Source of the DNA: an uncultured Gemmatimonadota bacterium
GTDB lineage: Bacteria > Gemmatimonadota > Gemmatimonadetes > Palauibacterales > Palauibacteraceae
DNA: 64,000 nt
Direction: 5' to 3'
Assembly (NCBI GenBank): GCA_913043255.1
Contig: CAJWLK010000001.1
Location: forward strand, 248,001-312,000
Shown: in pieces, positions 33,381 to 43,600 of the stretch
How the letters are laid out: each line of letters starts with the position of its first letter
Numbering within the stretch: the first letter of the stretch is position 1
The notes under the pieces: model-generated
Told to the model about the DNA's origin: nothing
The model's database searches: none
What the model saw: the letters and a program-made list of their open reading frames with translations, nothing else
Translations under genes and position numbers: made by a program

Positions 33381-34862
33381 ATGCCTGAGTCTTCCCCAGT
33401 CCTCAGTCGAAAACCGCGATCGATTTACCATGAAATCATCGCGGTCCTAACCTTAGGTACAATTATCGTCTGGTGTCCGGAGGGGCTGAACGGCCTGCAA
33501 CAGTCCCAAATTTCCTCGATCGACAACCATGCGGATCACTATGGTCAAATGGCCCAGCAAATATGGGGATGGGCGGAGGTAGGATATCAAGAAGAACACG
33601 GTTCTGCTCTCCTGAACGAGGAACTGAAAGCAGCCGGGTTTTCTATCGAGTCAGGAGTCGCGGGGATGCCAACCGCCTTCATAGCAAGTCACGGCTCTGG
33701 ATACCCCGTGATTGGGATCTTGGCGGAGTTTGATGCACTACCTGGACTCTCACAAGATGCGGTGCCGGAACGAAGCCCCATCATAGAGGGAGGCGCTGGT
33801 CATGCGTGTGGTCACCATCTCTTTGGCGTTGGATCTGTCGCAGCAGCGATCGCAGTAAAGGAATGGCTTGAGGAGACCGGACAAGATGGAACAATCCGAC
33901 TCTATGGCACGCCAGCTGAAGAGGGCGGCGCCGGCAAGGTGTATATGGTCCGTGACGGCTTATTCGATGATGTCGATGTGGCGTTGCATTGGCACCCTGG
34001 AGACAACAACAGCGCAGCGGCTGGGCGATCTCTCGCTAATAAATCGGCAAAATTTCGTTTCAGAGGTTATTCGGCCCATGCGGCGGGAGCACCCCACCGC
34101 GGACGGAGCGCACTTGATGGCGTAGAAGCCATGAATCATATGGTAAACTTGATGCGCGAACACGTTCCTCAAGAGACTCGGATCCATTACGTCATCACAC
34201 AGGGGGGATTTGCGCCAAACGTCGTCCCAGACTTTGCTGAAGTCTACTATTATGTCCGCCACCCCAACGCTCCCACGGTTGTAGAGTTGTTCGAGCGAGT
34301 AGTCAACACAGCAGAAGGAGCAGCTCTTGGGACCGGGACCGACTTAGAATACGAGGTCATACATGGACTCTACGACCTCGTCCCCAACGTGGCACTCTCT
34401 GAAGTCATGGACTCCAAGCTCCGGGAAGTGGGCGGTGTAGAGTACACCGAAACCGAGCGCGCCTTTGCGCGCCAGATCCAATCGACATTCGAAGGGGGTT
34501 CCACTCGAGCCCTCGGCACAGAATCCGAGATCGAGCCTTTTTATATTGAAGAGGCAGGAGGAGGATCCACTGATGTCGGCGACATTAGCTGGGTCGTACC
34601 CACCGCCGGCTTGAGTACGGCCACGTGGGTCCCTGGGACTTCTGCACACAGCTGGCAGGCTGTGGCCGCAGGTGGAACTGAGATTGGGAATAAGGGAATG
34701 ATGGTAGCAGCGAAAACACTCGCGTTGACTGCGATAGAATTATTCAAACGTCCTGATGTGATCACTGTCGCCTGGGAAGAACTCACGGAGCGTCGAGGTG
34801 CAGACTTCGAGTACTCAGCACTTCTGGGGGACCGTGATCCGCCTCTCGACTACCGGCGCTAA
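33381..34862 (+). CDS. M20 family amidohydrolase (AbgB-like), exported
   Basis: A 493-residue member of the M20D group, related to p-aminobenzoyl-glutamate hydrolase subunit B. An N-terminal hydrophobic segment (about 18-32) suggests export or anchoring. Signatures: ILAEFDALPGLSQ, GHACGHHLFGVGS with metal ligands, LYGTPAEEGGAGKVYM with the catalytic Glu, and SAHAAGAPHRGRSALDG in the dimerisation domain. The C-terminal GGGSTDVGDISWVVP and GTSAHSWQ carry the last His. Substrates of the family are N-acyl or aminobenzoyl amino acids. AGGAG is eight bases before the ATG. Convergent with the aconitase X genes. Confidence 0.88.
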   Translation: MPESSPVLSRKPRSIYHEIIAVLTLGTIIVWCPEGLNGLQQSQISSIDNHADHYGQMAQQIWGWAEVGYQEEHGSALLNEELKAAGFSIESGVAGMPTAFIASHGSGYPVIGILAEFDALPGLSQDAVPERSPIIEGGAGHACGHHLFGVGSVAAAIAVKEWLEETGQDGTIRLYGTPAEEGGAGKVYMVRDGLFDDVDVALHWHPGDNNSAAAGRSLANKSAKFRFRGYSAHAAGAPHRGRSALDGVEAMNHMVNLMREHVPQETRIHYVITQGGFAPNVVPDFAEVYYYVRHPNAPTVVELFERVVNTAEGAALGTGTDLEYEVIHGLYDLVPNVALSEVMDSKLREVGGVEYTETERAFARQIQSTFEGGSTRALGTESEIEPFYIEEAGGGSTDVGDISWVVPTAGLSTATWVPGTSAHSWQAVAAGGTEIGNKGMMVAAKTLALTAIELFKRPDVITVAWEELTERRGADFEYSALLGDRDPPLDYRR

Positions 34863-34873
34863 TCAGCGCCGGT
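34852..34873. terminator. Hairpin between convergent genes
   Basis: ACCGGCGCT (34852-34860) pairs perfectly with AGCGCCGGT (34865-34873) around AATC. It overlaps the stop codon of the M20 gene and lies 20 bases from the end of the convergent aconitase X small-domain gene. GC-rich stem, no clear T run on the plus strand. Confidence 0.45.
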
Positions 34874-34893
34874 ACGTCACCTCGCCAATCCGA

Positions 34894-35316
34894 TCAGTTC
34901 GGTATGACCACACCCGATTCCTCGATCCGCACACGATCGGCGGTTCGAAGTACATCAAAATCGAGCGGGTCGAGAGCGACGACAGGTAAAACCCGACCGT
35001 AGAGTTCGGCTGCCACGATCGCGGCAAGTGCGAGAAAAGAATCTGGCTCCCGGGTCAAAAAACCAACGGGTGCGGTGCCCCGCCGCACCGCTTCGAGAAG
35101 AACGGCCGTCGTAGTACTGGAACCTCGCGTAGCTGGGATGGCCATGATATGCCCCGCACCATTTTGACCTACTAGCTGGTGTCTACGATCAATCACCTCG
35201 CCCGATCGTGCATCGTATCCTCCCCAGAAACTGAGGGGCTCCGAAGTGTATAAGAGTTGGGCTTCGACACTCCCTGGAACCAGCGAACACCCGACCAGAG
35301 TTGGAGAAGGGGTCAT
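34894..35316 (-). CDS. Aconitase X swivel-domain subunit (DUF126)
   Basis: A 140-residue protein equivalent to the small swivel domain of aconitase X. ATG at 35316 overlaps the stop of the large subunit by four bases (ATGA); a TTG at 35325 is an in-frame alternative. The family phrase GHIMAIPATRGSSTTTAVL holds the conserved serine of the active site. LVPGSVEAQLLYTSEPLSFWGG at the N-terminus is also typical. Together with the large subunit it forms an Fe-S dehydratase; bacterial aconitase X enzymes have been shown to be cis-3-hydroxy-L-proline dehydratases. Confidence 0.88.
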   Translation of the reverse strand: MTPSPTLVGCSLVPGSVEAQLLYTSEPLSFWGGYDARSGEVIDRRHQLVGQNGAGHIMAIPATRGSSTTTAVLLEAVRRGTAPVGFLTREPDSFLALAAIVAAELYGRVLPVVALDPLDFDVLRTADRVRIEESGVVIPN

Positions 35317-36587
35317 ACGATCCAAATACCGTCGTCGCGAGTCACTCGGCCAATAACCGCAGATTCAACACAGTCCCGCAGACTACCGAATGCAACTGCA
35401 CGCTCTAAAAGTCCTGGCGCGTAGTATGCGTACTTGGCGGAATTAGTCATGAGACGCCTGATATCATCTGGGAGCATTGGCGTGGTCAAGATACAGGTAT
35501 CGACCGTGAGTTCAGCACCGAACGCTTCTACGATGCCCAAATATCCAGCTTTATGCGCAAGCATTCGGACACCCCGACTCGTCGTAATCAGCATACGAAC
35601 GGCCGGACTTCGTTCCCGCCCTTGTACCAAAGCAGCCAGCCTCTTGAACTCGGAAAGAGAGAAATGTGGGCTTCCAAGCACAACCAAATCCAAACCATCA
35701 GATTCAGAAAGTCCCGACCCAAGATCATCTCGTGCTTCCCTTAGATCTTCGAGTCCCACTGAGAAGCATTCCACAGGCTCGGTTTCTTGAAACGCCGTCG
35801 CTATATCCGGGGCCTCAGGCGTATGGCCGACCCAGTGGAATAATGCGACTGAACCAGACGAAGCCATAGCAGCACCCAACGCCTTCAGATCATCCTCTTC
35901 CGGTTGGACAGAGAGGCCATCTAACACAGGGTTTCGCCCAGCTGCCTGGAGTCCAATCCAGTGCCCCAGAACAGGATAAAAAGCCGGGTCATCAGCCAGT
36001 TTAGAAGGCACACGAGCCAGGTCAATCAGCACCTGACCTTTGCGATTTTCGGTCAAGTGGAGTCCTGCAAATGGGGCTCTCCCCGTAACCGCGCAGCAGA
36101 TGTCCAAAAGATCGGGATAACGTTCAGTGCGGGCACCTAGAACAGAGTTTGCGAATATGATTGCGCTAGACTCACCCCAAGCTACTTGTTCACCCAAGAC
36201 CGGTCGGGCCTGCGTTTGATAAGGAGCACACGTCCAAGTGGGCTCGCACCCCATTCGTTCGTAGGCCTCCATCTGACGGCGGGCGGGTCCAGCCCAATCC
36301 TCCGGTACGGACCAGTCACGCCAACCGTCGACATCTACCCCCGATACATTGAGCGTAGTCGGCACTTGGACCCGACTCCCTCCATCCGCGAGTCGTTCGG
36401 CGAACTCGAGCGTGGCTGGGCCTTGGTAGAGGGACGAATCAATATGCGCCCCACTGATATCAAGCAGTTCAGGAGCATTTACCACTTGTGCCATACGAAC
36501 CACAATTGACATGGCAAGGCGTGGTCCTTCCCCAGCTTCACCACTCAGCAAGGTATGGTCACGGTCTGCGAGTTTGATTGAGCTCAT
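35313..36587 (-). CDS. Aconitase X catalytic subunit (DUF521); likely cis-3-hydroxyproline dehydratase
   Basis: A 424-residue catalytic subunit of aconitase X. Family signs: the N-terminal LLSGEAGEGPRLAMSIVVRM, SGAHIDSSLY, and cysteines positioned to bind an iron-sulfur cluster (Cys114 and Cys120 in GCEPTWTCAPYQ, and Cys164/165 in LDICCAVTGR). WGESSAIIFANSVLGART is highly characteristic. In archaea the family acts on phosphomevalonate; in bacteria the split two-gene form dehydrates cis-3-hydroxy-L-proline. The latter suits a window that also has a proline-racemase-family enzyme and a D-amino-acid dehydrogenase. Divergent from an Asp/Glu-racemase-family gene, 157 bases apart. Confidence 0.9.
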   Translation of the reverse strand: MSSIKLADRDHTLLSGEAGEGPRLAMSIVVRMAQVVNAPELLDISGAHIDSSLYQGPATLEFAERLADGGSRVQVPTTLNVSGVDVDGWRDWSVPEDWAGPARRQMEAYERMGCEPTWTCAPYQTQARPVLGEQVAWGESSAIIFANSVLGARTERYPDLLDICCAVTGRAPFAGLHLTENRKGQVLIDLARVPSKLADDPAFYPVLGHWIGLQAAGRNPVLDGLSVQPEEDDLKALGAAMASSGSVALFHWVGHTPEAPDIATAFQETEPVECFSVGLEDLREARDDLGSGLSESDGLDLVVLGSPHFSLSEFKRLAALVQGRERSPAVRMLITTSRGVRMLAHKAGYLGIVEAFGAELTVDTCILTTPMLPDDIRRLMTNSAKYAYYAPGLLERAVAFGSLRDCVESAVIGRVTRDDGIWIV

Positions 36588-36744
36588 GAGTGTTCCATTC
36601 CCAAAGAAGCCGCCAGAATGTAAGCCGAGATGCTAACCTTCAGCGAATATCGTCCTCCTACCTCGAAGATTGGATTCCTCAGCCGGAGGGGGAGAGATAG
36701 ATTTACCTCAAGAACCACCAATACCAAAGGGAGTACGTTGGACA

Positions 36745-37479
36745 ATGCGAATTGTATATTATCTTCCGGGACCCATGTCGCGCGGGCCATTAGGGCCAGA
36801 AGAACTCGTCCGACGGGGAGCATATTTAACTCAAGCAGCGTTCCAATCGACAGAGCTTGAGGTTCGCGAAAGTGATGTAGGGCCATCATCGATCGAGTCG
36901 TCAGCGGAGGAATATCTCTCGATTCCAGCCACACTCGAAGCTGCACCACGTCTTGAGGCTGAGGGATTCGATGCCATGATTATCGGGTGCTTTGGCGATC
37001 CCGGATTAGCCCCGACGCGAGAGCTTGTCGGAATACCCGTAATCGGACCGGGACAAGCCAGCGCACTCGCTGCCGCTCAGGTAGGACAACGCTTCGCAAT
37101 CATCACGGTAGTAGATGAGGTGGTCCCTGCGATACGACGGCAGATGCGCAGCTACGGTCTCGAAGGACTGGTGTCGGATATACGTGCAGTCGACGTACCG
37201 GTTCTCGAATTACGAGAACGAGCTGATGAGGTGTTGGGCACGCTCGAACTTGAAGCGCACGCAGCACTTCAGACCGGGGCCGACACACTGATACTAGGGT
37301 GTATGACGATGGGGTTTTTGGATGTCGCCCGAGCCCTTCAAGATCGTATTGGAGTACCGGTCATAAACCCCGTCTTGGCCTCCTTGAAGGCAGCCGAAAG
37401 TGCCATTTCAATCGGCTTATGCTCATCCCGGCAGGCATATCCAAGACCGAGAAAGACGATTGATTCACTGGTTAGCTAA
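36745..37479 (+). CDS. Asp/Glu/hydantoin racemase family protein
   Basis: A 244-residue cytoplasmic protein of the aspartate/glutamate/hydantoin racemase superfamily. ATG at 36745 is chosen since family members begin at MRIVYYLPGP-like strands; the open frame extends to 36670 without a better start. The two catalytic cysteines appear in MIIGCFGDPGL and LILGCMTMGF, and GIPVIGPGQAS and GVPVINPVLASLKAAE are typical loops. It lies divergent from the aconitase X genes, which suggests a shared regulatory region and a role in handling a D/L amino acid or hydantoin from the same pathway. Confidence 0.87.
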   Translation: MRIVYYLPGPMSRGPLGPEELVRRGAYLTQAAFQSTELEVRESDVGPSSIESSAEEYLSIPATLEAAPRLEAEGFDAMIIGCFGDPGLAPTRELVGIPVIGPGQASALAAAQVGQRFAIITVVDEVVPAIRRQMRSYGLEGLVSDIRAVDVPVLELRERADEVLGTLELEAHAALQTGADTLILGCMTMGFLDVARALQDRIGVPVINPVLASLKAAESAISIGLCSSRQAYPRPRKTIDSLVS

Positions 37480-37489
37480 CCACCCCAGT

Positions 37490-37520
37490 GCCAGCAGGTG
37501 ACATGAAGAACCCTGCTGGC
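37490..37520. terminator. Hairpin between convergent genes
   Basis: GCCAGCAGG (37490-37498) pairs with CCTGCTGGC (37512-37520) around a 13-base loop. It lies between the racemase gene and the convergent CapA gene. Confidence 0.45.
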
Positions 37521-37547
37521 AAGTTACCGATCCATCCTCGTCCTGTG

Positions 37548-38936
37548 TCAGGGACGGATCACCCCAACTCCATCCTCAATCTTAAGCGACGTACCATACG
37601 GATTCGAAAGCTCGGTTAATTCTTCGAGGATTTCTTGACCCAAAGCATCATCTGCTAACATTGGCCTACCTCGGACGGGTCTCGGCGATTGAAAGCCAAG
37701 CGTGATCGGGTACAATCGAACCTCAGCGAGTTCACCACCCTGAAACTCTACCACAGGGACTACACTTTCCCAGAACATTTTCCCGGCCGGGAAAGAACTC
37801 GATCCCGCTCTATCAATGCGAACATCCTGGAACTCTCCAGGCTGTGCCTCATGAGGCAAACCCTGCGCAGCGTAGTTGTCGTGAGGCTGCAGTTCTACAG
37901 TTTCGTTCTGCATAACGAAGTTAGCGAGCGAATAGAAAATCGGTTTACCTCGGTAGACTTCGATCCCTCTTATACGATGCGGCCCGTGACCGATGAAGAT
38001 ATCGGCGCCCGCGTCAACCACACTCCGTGCTACGTCCACAATGAACTCGGCTGCAACAGTTGCTTGATTGCCCGTGCGAGATCGGTCACCTCCACCTTCA
38101 TGTGTGTGGCTAGTGACCAACACCCACTGCGCCTGGCGTTTCGCATCTTTTACAACCTCTACAATCTCAGCCAAGTCACTGGCGTTGGGCACTGTAGTGA
38201 TACTGTTTGTGCTCCCCTCACTGAACTGCACTCCACCAAAACGAACCGTGGACCCCTGGGCAAAACCAGGACGATATTCCTTTAACGCAGCACGCAGTCC
38301 TTCCATTCGCTCAGAGGTAAGGGTGACATGCGTCTCGTAACGAATCGGACTCAGACCTGGCCGCCCACGCATGTCGGGGCGTTGATGGCCAGCACGTGAC
38401 TCATCAGGAAATGTGGATGCAATGGAGATAAGAGCTACTCGCCCCCCCGGTGTATCTATATAGGCCGGTTGTCTGGCTCGAGCCAAGTTCTCGCCGAACC
38501 CTGCAATAGCGAGTCCAGCTTCCTTGGCCGCTGCTACCGTTCGCCGGGCACCCCCAGCCCCAAAATCCATCGTGTGGTTGTTTGCAATACTGACCATGTC
38601 AAATCCGAACCAGGACAGTTCATGTGCAAGTTTGGGGTGAGCCCGCATATAGGTCCCACCACTGTTTGCCGCTGGGATCACATCATCCTCGTAATCGTGA
38701 AACAACACTTCGAGGTTTACGAACGCAGCCGTGGCATTCTGGATAATTTCGCGCAGCTGAAGAAACTCGGGTTCGCGGTAAGGAGACATTTCGCGCGTGA
38801 TGATAGCGTCACCCGCCAAAGCAAATGACATATCACCGCGCTCATCCTCAAACACCTGAGAGTTCAATGACCCTGGAATGATTCCCAAGAACACGAATAG
38901 AAGAAGCCCAATCCAGACTTTACGATCACTGCGCAT
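37548..38936 (-). CDS. CapA family exported metallophosphatase-like protein
   Basis: A 462-residue exported protein of the CapA/PgsA (poly-gamma-glutamate synthesis) family, which has a calcineurin-like metallophosphoesterase fold. ATG at 38936 has GGAGGA upstream and yields a signal peptide (VWIGLLLFVFLGIIPGSLNSQ). Signatures: FALAGDAIITREM, AAFVNLEVLF, MVSIANNHTMDFGAGG, LVTSHTHEGGG, IFIGHGPHRIRGIEVYRGKPIFYSLANF. The two metal-site loops (GD and NNH) are intact. No capsule genes are near, so the role here is probably a general phosphatase or hydrolase. Divergent from the N-acyl-D-amino-acid deacylase, about 90 bases apart. Confidence 0.9.
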   Translation of the reverse strand: MRSDRKVWIGLLLFVFLGIIPGSLNSQVFEDERGDMSFALAGDAIITREMSPYREPEFLQLREIIQNATAAFVNLEVLFHDYEDDVIPAANSGGTYMRAHPKLAHELSWFGFDMVSIANNHTMDFGAGGARRTVAAAKEAGLAIAGFGENLARARQPAYIDTPGGRVALISIASTFPDESRAGHQRPDMRGRPGLSPIRYETHVTLTSERMEGLRAALKEYRPGFAQGSTVRFGGVQFSEGSTNSITTVPNASDLAEIVEVVKDAKRQAQWVLVTSHTHEGGGDRSRTGNQATVAAEFIVDVARSVVDAGADIFIGHGPHRIRGIEVYRGKPIFYSLANFVMQNETVELQPHDNYAAQGLPHEAQPGEFQDVRIDRAGSSSFPAGKMFWESVVPVVEFQGGELAEVRLYPITLGFQSPRPVRGRPMLADDALGQEILEELTELSNPYGTSLKIEDGVGVIRP

Positions 38937-39025
38937 ATGTTCCTCCGATACGTTACTTGTGTGCCCTACTGTGGGACTGTCAGATTCAGAATAACTCAAG
39001 CCTATTTAGAAACCTCGCAACCAAC

Positions 39026-40618
39026 ATGATGCCCATGACCCTGCTCCGCCACGTCCGACGACTAACATTTCTCTTACTGGGCATGATTGCACTACCCCTG
39101 TGCTTGACTGCTTCACCTCAGTCTTACGATCTCATCATCCGCGGTGGAATAGTGGTAGATGGAACTGGTTCACCCCCCAAGCAGTCTGATCTCGGTATTC
39201 GGAAGGACCGGGTTGCAGCCGTAGGTGACCTGAGTGGAGCGAGTGCGAATCGAGTACTCAATGTACAGAACCTCCATATCGCCCCAGGGTTCATCGACAC
39301 ACACTCGCATGCAACACCTGGCTTGCTTCGAAACGAGCTACGAACCGCCCACGCACTTCTCGCACAAGGGATCACCACGATCTTCGCCAACCCAGATGGG
39401 GGTGGTCCTGTTAACCTGGCCACGCAGCGAGATCAACTGGAAAACCCCGGCATAGGAGTAAATGTCGCACCCTTCATCCCACATGGAAGCGTGCGGCGTG
39501 CTGTGCTCGGGATGCAAGCCCGTGAAGCCACTCCGGAAGAACTTGAGCGCATGCGCGGACTTGTGCGCGCTGGAATGTCAGAGGGTGCGTTTGGATTGTC
39601 GTCCGGTCTCTACTACGCTCCAGGCTCGTACGCGCCCATCGGCGAGGTTGTCGAACTTGCTAAGGTGGTAGGGGAGTTTGGAGGTTCGTATCAAAGTCAT
39701 ATTCGTGACGAATCTGATTACTCCATCGGCGTGGTGGCTGCTGTCGACGAAGTAATACAGATCGCGCGCGCAGCGGGGATTCCCGGAGTTGTGACACACA
39801 TCAAAGCGCTCGGGCCCAGAGTGTGGGGTGATTCCGAGGTCATCGTCGACCGCATCTCGGCTGCTCGCAACGAGGGCGTTGCAGTTTATGCAGATCAATA
39901 CCCTTACGAGGCATCGGGCACTGGGATCGTGGGGGCACTTATTCCACGCTGGGCCTTGGCCGGAGGTGACGAGGCATTTGAAGCTCGCCTTCAAAACCCC
40001 CGGGAACGTGCGCAGTTAGTTGAAGACATATGGGAAAATTTTGATCGGCGTGGCGGAGCAGAGCGTCTCGTCCTCCAAGGTGGCGAATACCAAGGAAAGT
40101 CACTAGCGGAAGTGGCAGCTACTCGAGGGACTGATGCAGTCGAAGCTTCTCTCCAGCTCCTCAAAGAAGGCGGACCCACAAGTCTCGTCTCGTTCAACAT
40201 GGATGATGCAGATATCCAAAGATTCATGATCCAACCATGGATGATGACCTCTTCCGACGGTGGGCTCTGGGTGCAGGGTGAGGGTCAACCACACCCGAGA
40301 GGCTTTGGTGCGTTTGCTCGGCGGATCGGCAAGTTCCTCATAGAGGACAGCATTGGGACTCTTGAAGGAACGATTCGTTCGATGAGCGGATTGCCCGCCG
40401 ATGTTTACAAGGTCGACGGTCGCGGGACGATTGAAGAAGGAGCTTACGCAGATATTGTGGTGTTCGACTTAAAACGTTTTCGAGATCTCGCAACGTACGA
40501 CGATCCGCACAAATTTTCAGAAGGTATCGAGTATGCTCTTGTAAACGGAAGCTTGGCAATCGACGAGGGCGAGTTCACTGACATTCTTGCCGGAACCATC
40601 TTGAAAAAAGCACGATAG
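39026..40618 (+). CDS. Exported N-acyl-D-amino-acid deacylase (D-aminoacylase)
   Basis: A 530-residue exported amidohydrolase that removes acyl groups from N-acyl-D-amino acids. A signal peptide spans about residues 8-32 (LTFLLLGMIALPLCLTA). The family motifs are complete: APGFIDTHSHATP, GLSSGLYYAPGSYA, SHIRDES, VTHIKALG, YPYEASGTG, TSSDGGL with the catalytic Asp, and HPRGFGAFARRIG. GTIEEGAYADIVVFD closes the sandwich. ATG at 39026 is chosen to fit the signal; ATGs at 39029 and 39035 and a GTG at 38957 are alternatives, none with a clear ribosome binding site. A D-amino acid product would suit the DadA-like dehydrogenase in this window. Confidence 0.9.
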   Translation: MMPMTLLRHVRRLTFLLLGMIALPLCLTASPQSYDLIIRGGIVVDGTGSPPKQSDLGIRKDRVAAVGDLSGASANRVLNVQNLHIAPGFIDTHSHATPGLLRNELRTAHALLAQGITTIFANPDGGGPVNLATQRDQLENPGIGVNVAPFIPHGSVRRAVLGMQAREATPEELERMRGLVRAGMSEGAFGLSSGLYYAPGSYAPIGEVVELAKVVGEFGGSYQSHIRDESDYSIGVVAAVDEVIQIARAAGIPGVVTHIKALGPRVWGDSEVIVDRISAARNEGVAVYADQYPYEASGTGIVGALIPRWALAGGDEAFEARLQNPRERAQLVEDIWENFDRRGGAERLVLQGGEYQGKSLAEVAATRGTDAVEASLQLLKEGGPTSLVSFNMDDADIQRFMIQPWMMTSSDGGLWVQGEGQPHPRGFGAFARRIGKFLIEDSIGTLEGTIRSMSGLPADVYKVDGRGTIEEGAYADIVVFDLKRFRDLATYDDPHKFSEGIEYALVNGSLAIDEGEFTDILAGTILKKAR

Positions 40619-40688
40619 TCGACCAAAACCGGACTGTTTCCCAAACGCGTTATCCAACACAAGCAATAGAAAAGATCGGAGCAATCGA

Positions 40689-43600
40689 ATGATCCGTCGC
40701 ATCTCCCTCTTTAGCTCTTCACGCAGTTGTTTGTCATGTGCTCTACTACTCGTCCTAACGAACATTCCGTTGGTGGGACAAACGCTTCCAACCGACCAGA
40801 CCGAGGTCCACCACTCTTCCATGGTGGCCCCAGTATCGACTTTCCCAATGGATGCTGTGCCCCCCGTGGCAATTCCAACCGTCGATCCGAGCCTGTTCGG
40901 TGGCCTCTCCTACCGTTTCGTCGGACCATCTCGTGGCGGCCGGGTGACTGCGGTTGAAGGACACCGATCAACACCCTACACGTTCTATCAGGGTGCTACA
41001 GGAGGAGGGGTGTGGAAGACAACCAATTACGGAATGGATTGGGAGAACATATCAGACGGATATTTCAGATCGCCATCGATAGGTCACATTGAAGTTGCAG
41101 ACTCCGACCCGAACGTTATCTACGTGGGCACAGGCTCTGATGGAATCCGCTCAAATATCATCATCGGGAAAGGCGTATACAAATCAACAGACGCCGGCGC
41201 TACGTGGTCTCATATGGGGTTGGAGGATGCGGGACAAATCGGCGCAATCAAAGCACATCCGCAACATTCAGATCTGGTCTACGCTGCCGCTATTGGAAAC
41301 CCCTTTAAGAAGAATAAAACCCGAGGTGTCTATCGATCCAAAAATGGAGGAATGAACTGGGAACGAGTCCTTTTCACGTCGGACTCCGTCGGAGCAGTGG
41401 ACCTTGAGTTCCACCCAACGAATCCTGACGTAATATACGCCGGCATGTGGAGGGCACAGCGAACTCCTTGGACCATCATCTCTGGAGCTGCCGCAGAGGA
41501 TGGAATTTGGAAGACAATGGACGGCGGCGACACGTGGCGACGGATCACAACGGGGCTCCCCGAGGGTCTCATCGGGAAAGTAGACTTCGCGGTATCACCC
41601 GACATGCCGGACCGTGTCTACGCACTAGTCGAGGCCCCTGAACCCATTGAGGGACTCTACCGTTCAGAAGATGCAGGCGAAACATGGGCTCTCGTAAACG
41701 ATGATCCACGTAATCAGCTCATGCACCGACCATTTTATTTTACCAATATCACAGCCGACCCAAACAACGCAGATGTAGTCTATGTTCTGAATCTTTCAAC
41801 ATGGAAATCAACCGACGCCGGAGTGACGTTCGCCGGGACTATCCCGACAGTACACGGAGACGACCACGACCTCTGGATCAATCCGGATGATTCGCGAATC
41901 ATGATCCACGGTAGCGATGGCGGTGGTGTTGTGACGCTAGACAGAGGCCAAACGTGGTCACCCATTAACAACCAGCCCACCGCGGAACTCTATCAAATCG
42001 ACGTTGATGACCGCTTCCCCTATTGGCTGTATGCAGGCCAACAAGACGATTCGTACACAGTCTCTGTACCGAGTCGACAGCCATCTGTGTCGGCACCAGG
42101 AGGGCCTGACGCGTACTGGCGTTCTCCGGGCGGGTGCGAGACGGGCCCCGCTGTACCAAAGCCCGGCGATCCTGACATCGTATATGCCAATTGCAAGGGC
42201 AGGTTCGGCGTGTACAACCAACGAACGGGACAGGAACAACAGTACTACGTTGGCGCAGTTAACATCTATGGTACTAACCCCGCCAATCTACCCTACCGTT
42301 TTCAGCGAGTCGTACCAATCGAAGTTTCACCACACGATCCCAATACCGTCTATCACGGTTCACAATTCGTACACAAAACAATGGATGGCGGGAGAACATG
42401 GGAGAAGCTCTCTCCTGATCTAACGGCATTTGACCCAAATCGGCAAATGGTGTCGGGAGGACCAATAACGCGCGACGCCACAGGGGAGGAACACTATTCG
42501 ACGCTCTATGTGATCGAAGCCTCGCCACACAATACCGATGTGATCTGGACAGGTGCTAACGACGGGCCCGTCTTTGTCACGCTCGATGGTGGTGAATCTT
42601 GGGAAAACGTCACTCCTCCGCTCATGCCGACTGAGGGTCGCATCAACTCCATCGACATTTCACGTCATAACCCGGATAAAGTGTATGTTGCGGGGTACCG
42701 GATTCTACTCGGAGATTTTCGCCCTTACGCCTGGAAAACGGAGGACGCAGGTCAAACATGGACTCTCTTAACTGACGGCGAAAATGGTATCCCCATCGAC
42801 TTTCCTGTGCGGGTCGTGCGTGAAGATCCCAACCGCGAAGGGCTGCTTTACGCGGGAACTGAGTTCGGAATGTTCATCTCATTCGATGACGGCGGAAGCT
42901 GGCAACCCTTTCAGCTAAACTTGCCCCTCACTCCCATCACCGATATCGAGGTTTACCGACAAGATCTTGCACTCTCGACTATGGGTCGTGGGTTTTGGGT
43001 GTTGGATAACCGCTCAATCCTGCACGAAATCGACAGCGAAGGGTCGATTGGGACCACCGGGGGTAGCCATCTCTTCGCCATAGATCCACAGTACCGTTCA
43101 CGATACTTCCGAAACTCGGGATTTGGCTGGTCTAATTCAGCACGACCTCAGTACCCGGGGGCCGGCGCTGTGATTGACTACTGGCTCCCACCTGAACTGA
43201 ACGATGGCTCAGTCGTGACCATCGAATTCATCAATGATCAAGGAGATGTGGTCCGCACATTTCAAGAAAAAAAAGAGGAGCAGCAACCACCGGAGCAGGC
43301 AATGCAGCGCATGGCTTCGGGGTATCGAGACAACAACGGAATCAGGACGACACCAGGAGCACACCGGCTACGTTGGGATCTCTGGTCGGAAGGGGGGCGT
43401 CGCAGTGGAGCTATGGTCCCTCCCGGCGACTATGTCGTTAGGCTGACAGTTGACGAAACCGTGTCAACTAGGACGCTTGCGCTACAAATCGACCCGCGCG
43501 TGGAGGCAGAGGGAGTCACGATTGCAGATCTTGAAGAGCAATACCGATTCAACCTCGAGGTCCGTGAAGCACAAACCGCAGCTCAAGAAGTTGCAGATGA

